Source: Rhodospirillales bacterium (GTDB lineage Bacteria; Pseudomonadota; Alphaproteobacteria; Acetobacterales; Acetobacteraceae). Taken from it: a stretch of DNA of 32,168 bases. Numbering within the stretch: the stretch's first letter is position 1; every line of letters starts with the position of its first letter. Location: contig JAFKLG010000117.1 of assembly GCA_017304945.1 (NCBI GenBank), positions 1 through 32,168 of the forward strand, in the 5' to 3' direction. Both the position numbers and the translations under genes were made by a program. The notes under the pieces are model-generated. The model was not told the origin of the DNA, made no database searches, and saw only the letters and a list, made by a program, of their open reading frames with translations. Below, piece after piece: positions 1 through 8,045 of this stretch.

Positions 1-505
1 AGTCGGCCTCGGACGGCGAGGCCGCCCAGCGCCCCTTCCACTCGGGCTTGGCGAGGTCGAGCAGGGAGGCCGGCAACTGGCTCCCGCTCAGCTTGCGCTT
101 GTCGTAGGCGAACACCGTGCTGCGCGCGGCGATGCCGATCCAGTGACCGGTGGAGGGGCGGAACTGGGCCGGCACCTGGCGCAGCGTGTCCTCGGGCAGC
201 GGCGCGAACAGGCCGGCCTGTTCGACACGCGCCATCGCGGGCGAGTTCTCGGTGATGAACACGTCGGCCGGGGAGGATGTGCCCTCCTGCACGAGCTGGT
301 TGCCCATCGCGGTGTCGCCGCCGTTGCGGGTGACCACCTTGATCCCGGTGTCGCGGGTGAAGCCCTCCACCCACTCCTTGGCGAGGCTGACATGCTGGGC
401 ATTGTAGAGGGTGATCTCCGTCTCGGCCGCGCGGGCCACGAACGGGGCGGCGAGACTGGTGGCGCCCAGCGTGGCGCCGGCGATCAGCACCTGTCTGCGT
501 TTCAT
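1..505 (-). CDS. Fe(3+)-type ABC transporter substrate-binding protein, N-terminal part (cut by window start)
   Basis: This is the first 168 codons of a periplasmic binding protein that runs off the left edge. The ATG at 505 has a GAGG about 8 nt upstream. Residues 1-26 form an export signal: MKRRQ, then a hydrophobic stretch ending in a VARA cleavage site. The mature start reads ETEITLYNAQH, followed by GDTAMGNQLVQEG, PADVFITEN and RSTVFAYDKRKL. This order of motifs is typical of the FbpA/FutA/SfuA ferric-binding proteins (bacterial solute-binding family 1 or 6), which deliver iron to an inner-membrane permease. The permease and ATPase are not in the window. A 19-bp perfect palindrome lies 65-83 nt upstream and could be an iron-responsive operator. 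The family is fairly sure, but iron as the substrate is inferred; spermidine/putrescine or thiamine relatives are less likely. Confidence 0.85.
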   Translation of the reverse strand, partial: MKRRQVLIAGATLGATSLAAPFVARAAETEITLYNAQHVSLAKEWVEGFTRDTGIKVVTRNGGDTAMGNQLVQEGTSSPADVFITENSPAMARVEQAGLFAPLPEDTLRQVPAQFRPSTGHWIGIAARSTVFAYDKRKLSGSQLPASLLDLAKPEWKGRWAASPSEAD

Positions 506-550
506 GCGACGGACCTCGCGGCAAGGCGCGGACCGGGATGGTCCGACGCG

Positions 551-590
551 GCGCGGGTCGGATAGACGAATTGCGAGCGCCTCGCAATCG
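551..590 (-). promoter_or_regulatory. Palindromic operator candidate overlapping a promoter of the iron-binding-protein gene
   Basis: Positions 570-577 and 581-588 form a perfect 8-bp inverted repeat (ATTGCGAG / CTCGCAAT) around a CGC centre, 19 bp in all. Read on the minus strand, TTGCGA (583-588) followed 17 nt later by TATCCG (560-565) could be the -35 and -10 boxes, so the palindrome would cover the -35 region. Size, symmetry and position suit a Fur-family repressor site upstream of an iron-uptake gene. Which regulator binds is inference. Confidence 0.45.
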
Positions 591-741
591 CGCAGGCGAC
601 GGATTGCCGGTTTTTCATCCCCGCACGGGTCGGTCGCGTGCGGCGGCGGGCGGCTCCCGGCGCGAGGGCGGACTGGGGCGGAGGGCTGCCCCTATGAAGG
701 CCGACCCCCGCCTCGCATCCCGCCACACATCACGACCCAGG

Positions 742-769
742 CCGCGTCACCACACGCCCGGTGACGCGG
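742..769 (-). terminator. Strong hairpin downstream of the PfpI-like gene
   Basis: CCGCGTCACC (742-751) and GGTGACGCGG (760-769) form a perfect 10-bp stem with an 8-nt loop, about 22 nt past the stop codon of the minus-strand gene ending at 792. No U-tract follows, so this is either a GC-type terminator or simply an mRNA 3' stabiliser. Confidence 0.45.
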
Positions 770-791
770 AGGGCCGGTTGGATGGCGCGGC

Positions 792-1355
792 TCAGGCCGC
801 CGCCGGACGGTTGACCATGCTGTGCTCGAAGAGCTGCAGCATCTCGCGGCAGAAGGCCGGCAGGTCGTCCGGCTTGCGGGACGTGACCAGCCGCCCGTCC
901 ACGATCACCTCCTGGTCCTGCCAGTGCGCGCCGGCATTCGAGAGATCGGAGCGCAGCGAGGGCCAGGAGGTCATGCTCCGGCCGCGCACGCCATCCGCCT
1001 CGATCAAGGTCCACGGACCATGGCAGATCGCCGCGATCGGCTTGTCGTTCTGCACGAAGTGACGCACGAAGGCGACCGCCTGCGGGTTGATGCGCAGCGT
1101 GTCCGGGTTGGCGACGCCGCCCGGCAGCACCAGGGCGTCGAACGCCTCCGGCTTCGCCGTCGCCAGATCCTGGTCGGCCGGCAGCTTGTCGCCCTTCTCC
1201 GCGTGGTTCATGCCCTGGATCTGCCCGCCGCCGGGGGCGACCACGACCACCTGGGCCTGCGCGTCCTTGAGCGCCTTCACCGGCTCCGTCAGCTCCACCT
1301 GCTCGAACCCGTCGGTGGCGAGGACGGCAATCTTGCGTCCCTTGAGTAGGGCCAT
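792..1355 (-). CDS. PfpI/DJ-1 family type 1 glutamine amidotransferase-like protein
   Basis: A 187-residue cytoplasmic protein of the PfpI/YhbO branch of the DJ-1 superfamily, the usual length for the family. It opens with LKGRKIAVLATDGFEQVEL, the standard first strand with the conserved glutamate. ALVLPGG follows, and then the nucleophile elbow AAICHGPW, where Cys is the catalytic thiol and His its partner. Later RGRSMTSWPSLRSDLSNAG matches the PfpI C-terminal signature. Members are reported as general-stress proteins with deglycase, chaperone or peptidase activities, so the exact reaction here is uncertain. The ATG at 1355 follows a good AGGAGA ribosome site. The gene stands alone, divergent from the gene starting at 1494. 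Confidence 0.92.
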   Translation of the reverse strand: MALLKGRKIAVLATDGFEQVELTEPVKALKDAQAQVVVVAPGGGQIQGMNHAEKGDKLPADQDLATAKPEAFDALVLPGGVANPDTLRINPQAVAFVRHFVQNDKPIAAICHGPWTLIEADGVRGRSMTSWPSLRSDLSNAGAHWQDQEVIVDGRLVTSRKPDDLPAFCREMLQLFEHSMVNRPAAA

Positions 1356-1493
1356 GTGTCTCTCCTGTCTGGCTGGATGCGGACTCAACAGCCGCTGTCG
1401 CCTCGGGTTGCCGGGTGCCGGCAAATCGCTCCGCCGCCTTGCCCTCCACGCGCGGCTTCCCCAGCATGCGGCCGACCGAACGGGGAGAGACGG

Positions 1494-2162
1494 ATGCTGG
1501 CGGGCGAAGCGGTGGTGGCGATCTGGAACGGCATCGCGCCGGAGATGCGGGAGTCGTTCTACGACTGGCACGTCAACGAGCACATGCCCGAACGCGTCGG
1601 CATTCCCGGCTTCCGCCGCGGCCGGCGCTATGTCGCCGCCGATGGGGCGACGCATCCCGAATTCTTCACGCTCTACGAAGCCGACGCGATGCCGGTCCTG
1701 CAGGGACAGGACTACGCCAACCGGCTGAACGACCCGACGCCGGGGACGCGCGCCAACACGTCACAATTCCAGGACACGTTCCGCGCCCTCTCGCGCGTCG
1801 TCGTGAGTCACGGGCCCGGCATGGGCGGCGCGCTGCTGACCGTGCGCTTCGACTGCGACGCGCAGCACCTGCCGGCGGTCCGCGCGCTGGTGCGCGCCGC
1901 GGCGGAGGCACGGCGGGTGACCGGCGCGCATCTCTGCCAGGGCGATGCCGCGGCGTCGGCGGTGCGCACCACGGAGACGCGCGGCCGCAGCGACATCCAG
2001 GAGCCGCCCGCCTGCTTCGTGCTGGTCGAGGCGACCGATCCCGAGGCGCTGGAGCACATCATGCTGGACCGCGGCCTGGCGGGCGCCGGCGCGACGGGCC
2101 CGTTCCTGCGTGGGCTCTACCGGCTGGAATACGTGCGCATGAAGACCGGCTTCGGGGCGTAG
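1494..2162 (+). CDS. Small cytoplasmic protein with ferredoxin-like (EthD/DUF4286-like) fold, function unknown
   Basis: A 222-residue protein without signal peptide or membrane segment. The start at 1494 is chosen for the GGGGAGAGA just upstream. The N-terminal half has the pattern of dimeric alpha/beta-barrel proteins: a short strand (VVAIWNGI), then FYDWHVNEHMPERVGIPGF with the WH..EHMPER motif, and then GRRYV. The second half (about residues 110-222) contains another strand-helix-strand set ending FLRGLYRLEYV, so the protein may be a tandem duplication of the fold. Related folds include EthD, Dabb stress proteins and small monooxygenases. No catalytic residue is evident, so no reaction is assigned. 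It is convergent with the transport protein gene ending at 2278. Confidence 0.8.
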   Translation: MLAGEAVVAIWNGIAPEMRESFYDWHVNEHMPERVGIPGFRRGRRYVAADGATHPEFFTLYEADAMPVLQGQDYANRLNDPTPGTRANTSQFQDTFRALSRVVVSHGPGMGGALLTVRFDCDAQHLPAVRALVRAAAEARRVTGAHLCQGDAAASAVRTTETRGRSDIQEPPACFVLVEATDPEALEHIMLDRGLAGAGATGPFLRGLYRLEYVRMKTGFGA

Positions 2163-2172
2163 CAACCGGCGC

Positions 2173-2218
2173 GGCGCCCCGGGAGGCACCCCCCGGGGGC
2201 ACCCCGCCGGGGGGCGCC
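2173..2218. terminator. GC-rich inverted repeat between convergent genes
   Basis: GGCGCCCC (2173-2180) pairs with GGGGCGCC (2211-2218), and the space between can fold further through its C-run and G-run (around 2188-2199). The element sits between a plus-strand stop at 2162 and a minus-strand stop at 2278, so it may end transcription from both sides. There is no U-tract. Confidence 0.35.
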
Positions 2219-2277
2219 CCCCCCTTACGGCAGGACCGACGCCCCCGACCGACTCCCCGCCCCGCTCGCCCTGGGCG

Positions 2278-3879
2278 TCAGTGCTCGATCCAGATATCCT
2301 CGAACCGATAGCCGTTGTAGGAGCTGTTCGACATCGGCGTGTAGCCATGCACGGTCGGCTGCCAGCAGGTGCCGCCCCGCGTGTGCAGGATGATCGGCCG
2401 CGCCACGTCGTCCTGCAGCTTCTGGTCGATCTCCCACACCAGCTTCTTGCGCTTCTCGACATCCGTCTCGGCGGATTGCTGGTCGAACAGCTTCTCGATC
2501 TCCGGGTTGCAGTACTGCGAGTAGTTCCGCTCCGACTTGCAGGCGAAGTTCTCATAGAAGGCCTGGTCCGGATCGTCGATCGAGTTGCCGGTCAGGTTCA
2601 GCCCGACCGAGTAGTCCTTGCGCGCGACCTTGGAGAACCACTGGCTGGTCTCCACCGGGTCGAGTTCGCCGTCGATGTAGATCTCCTTCAGATGGTCGAT
2701 CAGGATCACCGCGGGATCCCGGTAGCTCGGGATGTTGCGGGTAGAGACCGTGACCTTCAGCCGCTTGTTCGGCCCGTAGCCCAGTTTCTCCATGATCGCC
2801 CGCGCCTGCGCGCGGTTCTTCTGCACGTCCGGATCGTAGCCCAGCATGTGCTGCATCTGGTCCTTCGGCATGCCCCACACGCCCTCGGGCTGCGGCAACA
2901 GCGCGCCGCCGATATCCGCCTGGCCCTCGAACAGGATCTCGACGAAGGCCTTGCGGTCGATCGTCAGCGCCATCGCGCGGCGGATGTCGGGGTTGTCGAA
3001 GGGCGGCTTCTCGCGGTTGACGATCAGGTTCTCGTTCACGTTCTGCGGGCCGAAATGGCAGACGGCCTTGGGCAGGTTCGCCTTGATGTCGCGCAGCAGC
3101 GGCGGGGTGACCTCCATCGGGAATGTCATGTCGAGCTTGCCCGCCATGAAGGCCAGCATCGCCGTGGACCGGTTGGTGATGATCGGCATCTCGATCCCGT
3201 CCAGGTATGGCCGCCCCTTCTTCCAGTAGTTCGGGTTCTTCACCAGGCGGATCATCTCGTTCTGCTTGAACTCGGCCAACATGAACGGCCCGGTGCCGAT
3301 CGGCTTCGTACGCATCTGCGCCGGGCTGACATGGCACGGGTACATCGCGCTGTAGCCCGAGGCGAGCATCGCCAGGATCGACGGCTGCGGGCGGCCGAGC
3401 TGCAGGGTGACTTCGTGGTCGCCCTTCACGACGACGTCCTTGAGGTTCTGGTACCAGAGCTTGCGCGGGTTCTTGCGGAAGTGCTGCTCGCCCTTGTCCT
3501 GGATCAGGTCGAAGGTGCACTTCACGTCGCGGGCGGTGAACGGCTTGCCGTCATGCCATTTCACCCCCTCCCGCAGCTTGAACGTGAGCTGGGTCTTGTC
3601 GTCGTTCCACGACCAGGCGGTCGCGAGCTCCGGCTCGATGCTCGCGTCGCTGTTCTGCGGCACATCCTGCTTGTAGATCACCAGGTTGTTGAAGATGCTC
3701 ATGAAGGGGACGTTGGTCGAATACGTCGCCTCCTCCTGCACCGAGGCCGAGGCCGGGCTGTCGCGCTGGTACATGTGCAGCACCCCGCCGGGGCGTGGCT
3801 CCTGGGCCAGCACGGGAACGGCAAGCAGTGCGGAAAGACAGACAGAGGCGGCGGTTGCGCGGAGCGTGCGGCGCAGCAT
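2278..3879 (-). CDS. ABC transporter substrate-binding protein, family 5 (peptide/nickel/opine type)
   Basis: A 533-residue exported binding protein of the DppA/OppA/NikA family, normal in length. The signal peptide covers about residues 1-26 (MLRRTLRATAASVCLSALLA, cleaved after VLAQ). Family marks in order: GGVLHMYQRDSP, LATAWSWNDDKTQLTFKLREGVKWHDGKPFTARDVKCTFD, which is the very typical family-5 stretch, then IGTGPFML, PNYWKKGRPYLDGIEM, and DNPDIRRAMALTIDRKAFVE. The start at 3879 has GGGAG 9 nt upstream; an ATG 33 nt earlier is possible but would put extra polar residues before the signal. No permease or ATPase genes lie beside it, so it is an orphan in this window. The ligand cannot be read from sequence. 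Confidence 0.93.
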   Translation of the reverse strand: MLRRTLRATAASVCLSALLAVPVLAQEPRPGGVLHMYQRDSPASASVQEEATYSTNVPFMSIFNNLVIYKQDVPQNSDASIEPELATAWSWNDDKTQLTFKLREGVKWHDGKPFTARDVKCTFDLIQDKGEQHFRKNPRKLWYQNLKDVVVKGDHEVTLQLGRPQPSILAMLASGYSAMYPCHVSPAQMRTKPIGTGPFMLAEFKQNEMIRLVKNPNYWKKGRPYLDGIEMPIITNRSTAMLAFMAGKLDMTFPMEVTPPLLRDIKANLPKAVCHFGPQNVNENLIVNREKPPFDNPDIRRAMALTIDRKAFVEILFEGQADIGGALLPQPEGVWGMPKDQMQHMLGYDPDVQKNRAQARAIMEKLGYGPNKRLKVTVSTRNIPSYRDPAVILIDHLKEIYIDGELDPVETSQWFSKVARKDYSVGLNLTGNSIDDPDQAFYENFACKSERNYSQYCNPEIEKLFDQQSAETDVEKRKKLVWEIDQKLQDDVARPIILHTRGGTCWQPTVHGYTPMSNSSYNGYRFEDIWIEH

Positions 3880-4108
3880 GAAGCGTTTCTCCCAGATCGT
3901 CCCGCCATTCATCGCGGCGGCTGGATGTTTCTTAGCCGCTCCGGACGCCGGAGGCGAGACGGATCGCGCGCCGGCCCGCTCACGTCCGCGAATCGCGCGC
4001 CCCGGTCGCCGCGGTGCGCCGGCCGGCGATCGCGCCCGGCGCGCTCACGCCCATGCCATGCAGCGATCCGCCGTCTCGTTCGTTCTGGTGGCTCGAGAGG
4101 AGGACCAG
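3880..4108. other. Divergent intergenic region between the binding protein and GH15 genes
   Basis: These 229 bases must hold promoters for both neighbours. They are very GC-rich with short CCGGCG-type repeats. I see a clear ribosome site only for the gene on the right (GAGAGGAGGA, 4094-4103) and no convincing operator. Confidence 0.5.
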
Positions 4109-5950
4109 ATGCCGAACGACATGCCCCCTGCGCGGTCTCGGATCGAGGATTATGCCTTCGTGGGGGACTGCAAGACCGGCGCATTGATCGGCCGCGACGG
4201 CGCCGTGGACTGGCTGTGCTGGCCGCGCTTCGATTCCGCCGCCTGCTTTGCCGCCTTGCTGGGCAATGCCGATCACGGGCACTGGAAACTGGCGCCCAGC
4301 GGGCCGGCCAGGGTCACGCGCCACTACGAACCGGGCACCCTGGTCCTGCGCACCCGCTTCGACACCGAGGAGGGCGCCGCCGAACTGGTCGACTTCATGC
4401 CGCTCGAGGCCGACGGCTCCCATCTGGTGCGCATCGTGCGCGGCCTGCACGGGCGGGTCGCCATGAGCAGCGAACTGATCCTGCGCTTCGAATACGGCGC
4501 CGCCGTGCCCTGGGTCGAGCGGCTCGCGGACGGCACCGTCCGCGCGATCTGCGGTCCCGAGATGGTGCTGCTGCGCAGCCCGGTGCAGCATCACGGCGAG
4601 GACCGCACCACCGTCGCGAGCTTCACCGTCAGCGAAGGCGACGCGATCCCGCTGGTGCTGACGCATGCCTCCTCGCACCGCCCGCTGCCCGCGCCGCTCG
4701 ACGCGCCGGCGGCGCTCGCCACCACCATCGCGGCCTGGCGGGCCTGGTCGGACCGCTGCACCGATGCCGGCCCGCTGACCGACGTGGTGAAGCACTCGCT
4801 GCTGGTGCTGAAGGGGCTCACCTACGCGCCGACCGGCGGGATCGTCGCCGCGCTCACCACCTCGCTGCCCGAGCAGAGCGGCGGCGTGCGGAACTGGGAT
4901 TACCGGTATTGCTGGCTGCGGGATGCCACCTTCACGCTGATCGCGCTGGGCGGCGCCGGCTACGCGGAGGAGGCGATGGCCTGGCGCGACTGGCTGCTGC
5001 GCGCGATCGCCGGCAGCCCCGAACAGGTGCAGATCATGTATGGCATCGGCGGCGAGCGACGGCTCGCGGAGTGGGAAGCCGATTGGCTGCCCGGCTTCGA
5101 GGGGGCGCGCCCGGTGCGGATCGGCAACGCCGCCGCCACCCAGTTGCAGCTCGACGTGTTCGGGGAGATGGCGGACGCCATCTTCCAGGCCCGCATGCAG
5201 GGCATGCCGGCGAGCGCCCGCTCGCGCGCGATCGGCCTCGCGCTGCTCGACCACCTCGAGCGCAACTGGCAAGAGCCCGACGAGGGGATCTGGGAGGTGC
5301 GCGGTCCCCGCCAGCACTTCACCCATTCCAAGGTGATGGCCTGGGTGGCGTTCGACCGCGCCGTCAAGTCCGTCGAGCGGCTCGGTTTCGGCGGTCCGGT
5401 GGAGCACTGGGCGGCGCTGCGCGACCAGATCCACGCCGAGATCTGCGCCAAGGCGTTCGATCCGGCGCTGAATGCCTTCGTCCAGGCCTACGGCTCCAAG
5501 GCGCTGGATGCGAGCGTGCTGCTGATGCCGCTGGTGGGCTTCCTGCCGGTCGACGATCCGCGCATGCAGGGCACGCTGCGGGCGATCGAGACCCGGCTGA
5601 TGTCGCACGGACTGATCTTCCGCTACGACACCGGCCACACCGAGGACGGCTTGCCGCCCGGCGAGGGCGCCTTCATCGCCTGCAGCCTGTGGTACATCGA
5701 CAACCTGATCCTGGCCGGCCGCCGCGCCGAAGCGTGGGAGATGTTCGAGCGCATCCTGGCGTTGCGCAACGACGTGGGTCTGCTGGCGGAGGAGTACGAT
5801 CCACGCGCGGGCCGGCAGATGGGCAACGTGCCGCAGGCGTTCAGCCATGTGGCGCTGGTGAACACCGCCCTGGCGCTGGTGCGTCCGCAGGGGGGCCAGA
5901 CCCCGTCCCACGCGCCTGCGCTCGCCGGCAGGGTCCAGCAGCGTGCTTGA
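4109..5950 (+). CDS. Glycoside hydrolase family 15 protein (glucoamylase/trehalase-like)
   Basis: A 613-residue cytoplasmic enzyme with the bacterial GH15 arrangement: an N-terminal beta-sandwich (about 1-225; motifs RIEDYAFVGDCKTGALIG and DGAVDWLCWPRFDS) and an (alpha/alpha)6 barrel (about 235-600). The signature NWDYRYCWLRDATFTL lies early in the barrel. Likely general acid is Glu396 in DEGIWEVRG, and likely base is Glu561 or Glu562 in LLAEEYDP. Mycobacterial relatives of this form are trehalases, while others hydrolyse alpha-glucans, so the substrate (trehalose versus maltodextrin) is open. There is no signal peptide, which fits turnover of an internal sugar store. The ATG at 4109 follows a strong GAGGAGGA site. 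It stands alone and is transcribed away from the binding-protein gene. Confidence 0.93.
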   Translation: MPNDMPPARSRIEDYAFVGDCKTGALIGRDGAVDWLCWPRFDSAACFAALLGNADHGHWKLAPSGPARVTRHYEPGTLVLRTRFDTEEGAAELVDFMPLEADGSHLVRIVRGLHGRVAMSSELILRFEYGAAVPWVERLADGTVRAICGPEMVLLRSPVQHHGEDRTTVASFTVSEGDAIPLVLTHASSHRPLPAPLDAPAALATTIAAWRAWSDRCTDAGPLTDVVKHSLLVLKGLTYAPTGGIVAALTTSLPEQSGGVRNWDYRYCWLRDATFTLIALGGAGYAEEAMAWRDWLLRAIAGSPEQVQIMYGIGGERRLAEWEADWLPGFEGARPVRIGNAAATQLQLDVFGEMADAIFQARMQGMPASARSRAIGLALLDHLERNWQEPDEGIWEVRGPRQHFTHSKVMAWVAFDRAVKSVERLGFGGPVEHWAALRDQIHAEICAKAFDPALNAFVQAYGSKALDASVLLMPLVGFLPVDDPRMQGTLRAIETRLMSHGLIFRYDTGHTEDGLPPGEGAFIACSLWYIDNLILAGRRAEAWEMFERILALRNDVGLLAEEYDPRAGRQMGNVPQAFSHVALVNTALALVRPQGGQTPSHAPALAGRVQQRA

Positions 5951-6199
5951 TCGCGTGATCCACGGCTCCGGCGGGCACGCCTCCGCCGGTCGCGCTATGG
6001 CAGGCTGCGGCGGCGCGACGAAGATCACCCGGAGCCATGGCGCGCTGACGGTGCCCCCGACCGGCGCAGCGCCGGATCGCCGCAGCGTCGGATCGCCGCG
6101 AAGACTTTCTCGGCGCGGCGCGTATCACCGGCATTGCGAAGCACCGGGGGTTCGGCAATGTCGGGATCGGGAAGGCCATGGAACGATGCGCGTGGCGTG

Positions 6200-6442
6200 A
6201 TGCGCAGCAGCAAGCTCGTCTGGATCGTTTCTCTTCTCGTCGGATGTGCCGGGACGGCGGCTTGGCCACAGCAGGGCAGAGCCGCTTCGGTGCGAGAGGC
6301 CTGCGCAGCCGATTACCAGAAGCTCTGTGCGGGCACACAGCCGGGCGGCGGACGAGTGGCCGCCTGTTTCAAGCAGAATGCCGACCAGCTTTCGCAGCAA
6401 TGCCGGTCGGCACTGTCGGCCGCGAAGTCCGCCAAGCAATAG
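6200..6442 (+). CDS. Small exported Cys-rich repeat protein
   Basis: An 80-residue protein with an N-terminal hydrophobic stretch (LVWIVSLLVG, residues 6-15) and a mature part of about 50 residues. Cys16 follows LLVG, which fits a lipobox, so it may be a lipoprotein; otherwise cleavage after QGRAA is likely. The mature part has four cysteines in the order EAC, KLC, AACF, QQC, with helical spacing, resembling the short Cys-rich repeat also seen in Golgi apparatus protein 1 (PF00839), which is common in small periplasmic alphaproteobacterial proteins. Two disulfides are likely. The role is unknown. The start is chosen because it begins just before the signal sequence; the ribosome site is weak. 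A good terminator follows at 6517. Confidence 0.72.
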   Translation: MRSSKLVWIVSLLVGCAGTAAWPQQGRAASVREACAADYQKLCAGTQPGGGRVAACFKQNADQLSQQCRSALSAAKSAKQ

Positions 6443-6799
6443 GCGCCGCTCGCGGAGCCGAGGCGCCCTGCCCTCCCCGAGATCGAGAAGGTTTTCACCG
6501 TGTACCGGTTCGGATCGGCCGTGAAGCACGGCCCTTTCTATCGGGTGGCTCCGCATTGGGATCGATCGTCCTGACACGATCCCAAACCCGCGCCGCATGT
6601 GATGCGGGCGGTGGCAGCCCAGGCACCGGCAGCGGTCGCAAACGGCACTCCGTTCGCGGCCGCCTGTGACGGCCCGTTCACGAACCTGCTCAGGCCGAAC
6701 CCACGTCCGCCGGGTGGTGCAAGGAACCGTCGGACGTCGCATGTCGGCGAGCCTCCTTTGCGGCCGCTGCAACGACGAGCCGCAGCGGCCGGGCCAAGC
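6443..6799. other. Non-coding stretch
   Basis: These 357 bases lie between two convergent small secreted-protein genes. They contain the terminator at 6517-6540 and a second inverted repeat, GGGATCG (6558-6564) with CGATCCC (6577-6583), which could serve the opposite strand. Open frames here lack a ribosome site and show no protein-like pattern, so I call no gene. Confidence 0.6.
6517..6540 (+). terminator. Rho-independent terminator
   Basis: GGCCGTG (6517-6523), loop AAG, CACGGCC (6527-6533), then CTTTCTA. A perfect 7-bp stem followed by a pyrimidine/T-rich tail, 75 nt after the stop codon of the Cys-rich protein gene. Confidence 0.75.
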
Positions 6800-7189
6800 T
6801 CAGGGCACCGTCGACGTCCACGTGTTCGACGCGCCATTGGGCCCTGTGACGGTGACGTTGCGGGTGCAGCTTCCGCCTGCGCAATTCAGGCTGCCATTGC
6901 GGGCCGCGGTGCCGCCATTCGTGCCGGTCACCGTGCTGCTGGAGGACCACTGCCCGGGGCCAGAATGGGTGACGGACTGCGTGCCCGAAACCGAGCGACC
7001 CCAGGGGCCTGTCATGCTGCCGCCACGGGAGCAAGTCCCGCCACCGCACCCGCCCCAGCTCGAACCCGTATAGGTGCCGCGCCAGGTGTGAAGCGTGCCA
7101 TGTCGCTGCCAGTTCGCGGAGGCTTCGGTCCCCGAAGCGAGCAGCAGGACGGTGGCCGCGCAGATGATGGGGATCGAGGTGACCTTCAC
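6800..7189 (-). CDS. Secreted Gly/Ser/Thr-rich protein with two Cx4C modules, function unknown
   Basis: A 129-residue protein starting at a GTG (7189) with GGAGAG just upstream. Residues 1-25 are a clean signal peptide (KVTSIPIICAATVLLLASG, cleaved after EASA). The mature chain is almost entirely Gly, Ser, Thr, Asn and Trp, low in charge. It carries two related modules: GGCGGGTCSRGGSMTGPWG near the middle and NCAGGSCTRNVTVTGPNGA near the C-terminus, each with a C-x4-C pair, an Arg, then TGP.G. This looks like an extended beta-type surface or periplasmic protein whose Cys pairs could form disulfides or hold a metal. It is divergent from the ECF sigma operon starting 294 bp away, so it may be a target of that sigma factor; this is inferred from position only. 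Confidence 0.72.
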   Translation of the reverse strand: MKVTSIPIICAATVLLLASGTEASANWQRHGTLHTWRGTYTGSSWGGCGGGTCSRGGSMTGPWGRSVSGTQSVTHSGPGQWSSSSTVTGTNGGTAARNGSLNCAGGSCTRNVTVTGPNGASNTWTSTVP

Positions 7190-7483
7190 AATGGCTCTCC
7201 GCTGTCGTTTGCCGACGCGGGGTGATCCCGGTCGGGAGTGACCTGCCGGTTCAGCGCCGGCACGGCATGGTGGTTTTCGGTGCTGCATGACTGCCTCATC
7301 GTCGACAGGGCCGACGAGTGGTCCCTGCGGACTGGAACGGTCGGGGCAGAGCAGAATCTTCGGGAAAAAATTCTCGTCCAGTTCCGAAGACAGCGAACCC
7401 GGACGCCGTATCATCCCGCGTGGCCGCAACGCAGCAGGGCGAAGGACGGATTGGATGGCGGGTGGGGCGGAGCGGCGCTGACG
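7190..7483. other. Divergent control region of the sigma operon and the Cx4C protein gene
   Basis: 294 bases that must carry the promoters for both directions. A ribosome site for the minus-strand gene (GGAGAG) is seen at its left edge, and a GCGGAG lies before the sigma gene. An AT-rich patch (around 7363-7375, GGGAAAAAATTC) stands out from the GC background. I could not identify a convincing pair of -35/-10 boxes shared by both directions. Confidence 0.5.
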
Positions 7484-8041
7484 ATGGTCGCCGAATCCGA
7501 TGACGACGGCCTCATGCGTCAGGTCGCGGCAGGTAACGAGACCGCATTCCGAATCCTCGCAGCACGGCACCTCCCTGCCATGCTGCGGCTCGCACGGCGA
7601 TTGCTGGGTACAGTCGATGCCGAGGACGCGGCGCAGGAGGCGCTCGTGCGCATCTGGTCCAATGCCGGTCAGTGGCAGCCGGAGCGTTCGCGGCTCAGCA
7701 CATGGATCCACACCATCGTCTACCGCCTCTGCCTCGATCGCCTGCGGCAAATCCGTACGGTCGCGCTGGACGAGGCCTACGAGGCCGAGGATGAGTCGCC
7801 GGGTGCCGAGGAGCAGGTGGCTCTGGCCAGCGACCTGCGCCGCCTCGGGATCGCCATGGAACACCTTCCGCCGCGGCAGCGCGCGGCACTGACGCTGTTC
7901 TACTACGACGAGATGAGCGGTTCGGATGCGGCCGCCGTGATGGATCTGAGCCTGAAGGCCTACTGGTCGCTGCTGCACCGGGCACGCCAAGCGCTGCAGG
8001 CGGAATTGGCGCCCGCGCCATCCACGTCGCGAAAGGGATAG
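7484..8041 (+). CDS. ECF (RpoE-type) RNA polymerase sigma factor
   Basis: A 185-residue sigma-70 family protein with only regions 2 and 4, as expected for ECF sigma factors. Region 2 runs about residues 10-85: DDGLMRQVAAGNETAFRIL, RLLGTVDAEDAAQEALVRIW (the core-binding helix) and STWIHTIVYRLCLDRLR for -10 recognition. Region 4 is about 120-175: AMEHLPPRQRAALTLFYYDEMSGSDAAAVMDLSLKAYWSLLHRAR, a helix-turn-helix for the -35. The start at 7484 gives the normal N-terminus; an upstream in-frame extension from 7238 has no protein-like content. It heads a three-gene operon (gaps of 4 and 1 nt) with a membrane protein and a periplasmic metal sensor, the same logic as CnrH-CnrY-CnrX, so its activity is probably held by those two partners. 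Confidence 0.93.
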   Translation: MVAESDDDGLMRQVAAGNETAFRILAARHLPAMLRLARRLLGTVDAEDAAQEALVRIWSNAGQWQPERSRLSTWIHTIVYRLCLDRLRQIRTVALDEAYEAEDESPGAEEQVALASDLRRLGIAMEHLPPRQRAALTLFYYDEMSGSDAAAVMDLSLKAYWSLLHRARQALQAELAPAPSTSRKG

Positions 8042-8045
8042 AAAA

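Noticed and set aside
2281..5958. A 1225-codon plus-strand open frame
   Set aside because: It runs antisense to the family-5 binding protein and then out of frame through the GH15 gene. Its translation is low-complexity and Arg/Leu-rich, the usual shadow of high-GC genes.
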